DNA of 7,101 bases. It comes from an uncultured Collinsella sp. Its GTDB lineage: Bacteria > Actinomycetota > Coriobacteriia > Coriobacteriales > Coriobacteriaceae. The translations under genes and the position numbers were made by a program. This document shows positions 5,538 to 7,101 of the stretch, piece after piece. The notes under the pieces were generated by a model. That model was not told the DNA's origin. It did no database searches and was given only the letters and a program-made list of their open reading frames with translations. The stretch is taken from positions 1 to 7,101 of the forward strand of contig CABUUD010000096.1 in NCBI GenBank assembly GCA_902494585.1. The letters are read 5' to 3'. Each line of letters starts with the position of its first letter. The first letter of the stretch is position 1.

Positions 5538-6557
5538 ATGTTCGGCAATCCTTCGTATCCTACGTACCAGGCATTTTTGGGATTGGGCATCGCCGCCGTC
5601 ATCGCGATGCTGCTTATGCCGTGGTGGATTAAGCTCCTGAAGGTCGAGGGCATCGGCCAGCAGGTTCGCGCCGATGGCCCCAAGCGTCACCTGATTAAGC
5701 AGGGCACGCCCACCATGGGTGGCGTCATCATCCTGGTTGCCGTTTCGCTGACCTGCCTTTTGATGGGAAAGCTTACCACCGAGCTCGTGCTTGTGCTGCT
5801 CGCCACGCTGGCAACCGGCGTTCTTGGCCTCATCGACGACCTGACTTCTGTCACGCACGGCCGCTCGCTCGGCCTGACGCCTCACGCCAAGATGATTGGC
5901 CTTACCCTCATCTGCGTTACCTTTACCGTGCTTGCTGTCAACTGGTGCGGCGTCGCCCCCGAGATTCGTTTCCCCGGTGGCCTGACGATCGACCTTGGTG
6001 TGCTCTCGACCACCATTTGCGGCCTCTCTTTTCCGTGGCTCTACCTTGTCTTTTGCTGGCTGATGATCGCGGGCCTTTCCAACGCCGTAAACCTCACCGA
6101 CGGCTTGGACGGTCTTGCCGGCGGCACCTCCATGATCGCCATGCTGGCCATGGCTGCCATGGCGTTTTTGCACGGCGATGTGAACCTGTCCATCTTCTGC
6201 ACGGCGTGCGCCGGCGCCTGCCTGGGCTTTTTGTGGTTCAACTGCTATCCGGCGAGCATCTTTATGGGCGATACCGGCTCGCTTGCCCTGGGTACCGCTT
6301 TTGCCTGCACCTCCATCATGACCAACACCGAAGTCGTTTCCCTCATCATCGGCGGTCTGTTTATCGTCGAGACCCTGTCGGTCATGATCCAGGTTGTCTA
6401 TTTCCACTTTACGCACAAGCGCGTCTTCCTTATGGCGCCCATTCATCATCATTTCGAAAAGAAGGGCTGGGCCGAGACCAAGGTCGTCATCCGTTTTTGG
6501 ATTGTCGCCGCGGCCTTCGGAGCCCTGGGCCTCGCGTTGTTCTTCCAGTTGGGATAG
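5538..6557 (+). CDS. mraY: Phospho-N-acetylmuramoyl-pentapeptide-transferase MraY
   Basis: MraY is an integral membrane enzyme that transfers phospho-MurNAc-pentapeptide from UDP to undecaprenyl phosphate, making lipid I on the inner face of the membrane. The 339-residue protein is strongly hydrophobic with about ten membrane segments, and carries the family signatures: KQGTPTMGG (54-62), the aspartate pair in LIDDL (D100, D101), NAVNLTDGLDGLAGG (182-196), FMGDTGSLALG (242-252, with catalytic-type D245) and the histidine loop MAPIHHHFEKKGW (299-311). Together these separate it from WecA/TagO relatives. The ATG is only 3 bp after the murF stop; GGAAGG (5519-5524), inside the end of murF, is a rather distant ribosome binding site (13 nt), which suggests translational coupling to murF. 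Confidence 0.98.
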   Translation: MFGNPSYPTYQAFLGLGIAAVIAMLLMPWWIKLLKVEGIGQQVRADGPKRHLIKQGTPTMGGVIILVAVSLTCLLMGKLTTELVLVLLATLATGVLGLIDDLTSVTHGRSLGLTPHAKMIGLTLICVTFTVLAVNWCGVAPEIRFPGGLTIDLGVLSTTICGLSFPWLYLVFCWLMIAGLSNAVNLTDGLDGLAGGTSMIAMLAMAAMAFLHGDVNLSIFCTACAGACLGFLWFNCYPASIFMGDTGSLALGTAFACTSIMTNTEVVSLIIGGLFIVETLSVMIQVVYFHFTHKRVFLMAPIHHHFEKKGWAETKVVIRFWIVAAAFGALGLALFFQLG

Positions 6558-6566
6558 TGGTCTTTC

Positions 6567-7101
6567 ATGCCTCTTGCTGATGTCTTTAGCCTGCTCGTTT
6601 TGGGCCAGGGTAAGTCCGGTCTTGATGTCGCTCGCTGGGCGCTTGCACATCCCGAGCGTGTGAGTGCCGTTACCGTTTACGGTGGCGGCACGTCCGAGCC
6701 CAACGATGCCACGCGCTCGCTCGAGGCGCACGGGGCATCGTTTGTCTACGGAACCGAGCAGGTCGAGGGCGCGTTTGATGTATGCGTGACGTGTCCGGGC
6801 ATCTCGGAGTTCTCGGCATTCTTTAAGGCTGGCCGTGATCACGCTGCCCAGATTATGGGTGAGCCCGAGTTTGCCTACCGTCTGTCTCCCCAAAATTGGA
6901 TTGCCATTACGGGCACCAACGGCAAGACGACAACCACGTCACTGACCGATTACCTGCTTAAGGCAGCGGGCGAGGCGAGCGTTGCTGTCGGCAACATTGG
7001 CGAGCCTCCGGTGAACGAGATCGATGGCCGTGCGCATAACGAGTGGTTTGTGGCGGAGCTTTCGAGCTATCAGATCGCAACGACCCAGGAGCTTCACCCC
7101 C
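6567..7101 (+). CDS. murD: UDP-N-acetylmuramoylalanine--D-glutamate ligase MurD (5' part, cut by the window edge)
   Basis: MurD adds D-glutamate to UDP-MurNAc-L-Ala in the cytoplasm, using ATP. From the ATG at 6567, 178 codons stay open to the window edge; a full MurD is about 450 residues, so roughly the last 60% is missing. Visible are the N-terminal nucleotide-fold motif VLGQGKSGLDVA (11-22), CPGIS (76-80, where SPGI is usual), GEPEFAYR (98-105), the P-loop ITGTNGKTTTTSL (114-126), VGNIGEP (141-147) and VAELSSYQI (162-170). GNIGxP and ELSSxQ are typical of MurD and argue against MurC, MurE and MurF. It starts 9 bp after mraY with only a weak ribosome binding site, so it is probably coupled to mraY. 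Confidence 0.95.
   Translation, partial: MPLADVFSLLVLGQGKSGLDVARWALAHPERVSAVTVYGGGTSEPNDATRSLEAHGASFVYGTEQVEGAFDVCVTCPGISEFSAFFKAGRDHAAQIMGEPEFAYRLSPQNWIAITGTNGKTTTTSLTDYLLKAAGEASVAVGNIGEPPVNEIDGRAHNEWFVAELSSYQIATTQELHP

Noticed and set aside
5490..6893. 467-codon open frame on the - strand opposite mraY and murD
   Set aside because: It lies opposite two clear genes with complete family motifs. Its product is very polar, His/Gly/Asp/Lys-rich, with no recognisable domain, as expected for the complement of GC-rich coding sequence.
1..7101. Mobile element, CRISPR array, tRNA/rRNA or defence system
   Set aside because: No repeats with spacers, transposase, integrase or RNA gene sequence was seen. 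Codon use is even throughout and all genes belong to the conserved dcw set.

Overview
This window is the front half of a division and cell wall (dcw) cluster. All genes lie on the + strand in the order mraZ, rsmH (mraW), an ftsL-like gene, a class B penicillin-binding protein (ftsI/pbpB type), murF, mraY and the 5' part of murD, which runs off the right edge. The DNA is GC-rich (about 60% by eye). Gene order, a glycine/serine/arginine-rich tail on the PBP and a strongly diverged FtsL point to a high-GC Gram-positive. My best guess is the Coriobacteriia (Collinsella-like), but this is inference from style and no search was run.

Region by region: 1-120 is a control region. It holds a 10-bp direct-repeat array of the kind MraZ binds, a good sigma-70-type promoter inside that array, two copies of a 17-bp dyad, and the mraZ ribosome binding site. 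121-3986 carries mraZ, rsmH, ftsL and the PBP, with gaps of 20, 90 and 18 bp. 3987-4109 is the longest gap (123 bp). It sits where murE is found in many dcw clusters and holds only a possible -10 element, a six-codon ORF and one DnaA-box-like word. 4110-7101 carries murF, mraY and murD, nearly abutting (3 and 9 bp) and almost certainly co-transcribed.

Together the genes link transcriptional control (MraZ) and ribosome maturation (RsmH) to septal wall synthesis. MurD and MurF act early and late in building UDP-MurNAc-pentapeptide, MraY moves it onto undecaprenyl phosphate to form lipid I, and the class B PBP with FtsL crosslinks the finished strands at the septum. MurE, MurG, FtsW and MurC are not in the window.

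I found no undescribed system. The genes are conserved housekeeping genes, all apparently intact except for the edge truncation. The most interesting signals are in the mraZ leader (twin dyads overlaid on the MraZ repeats and promoter) and in the murE-less gap before murF.
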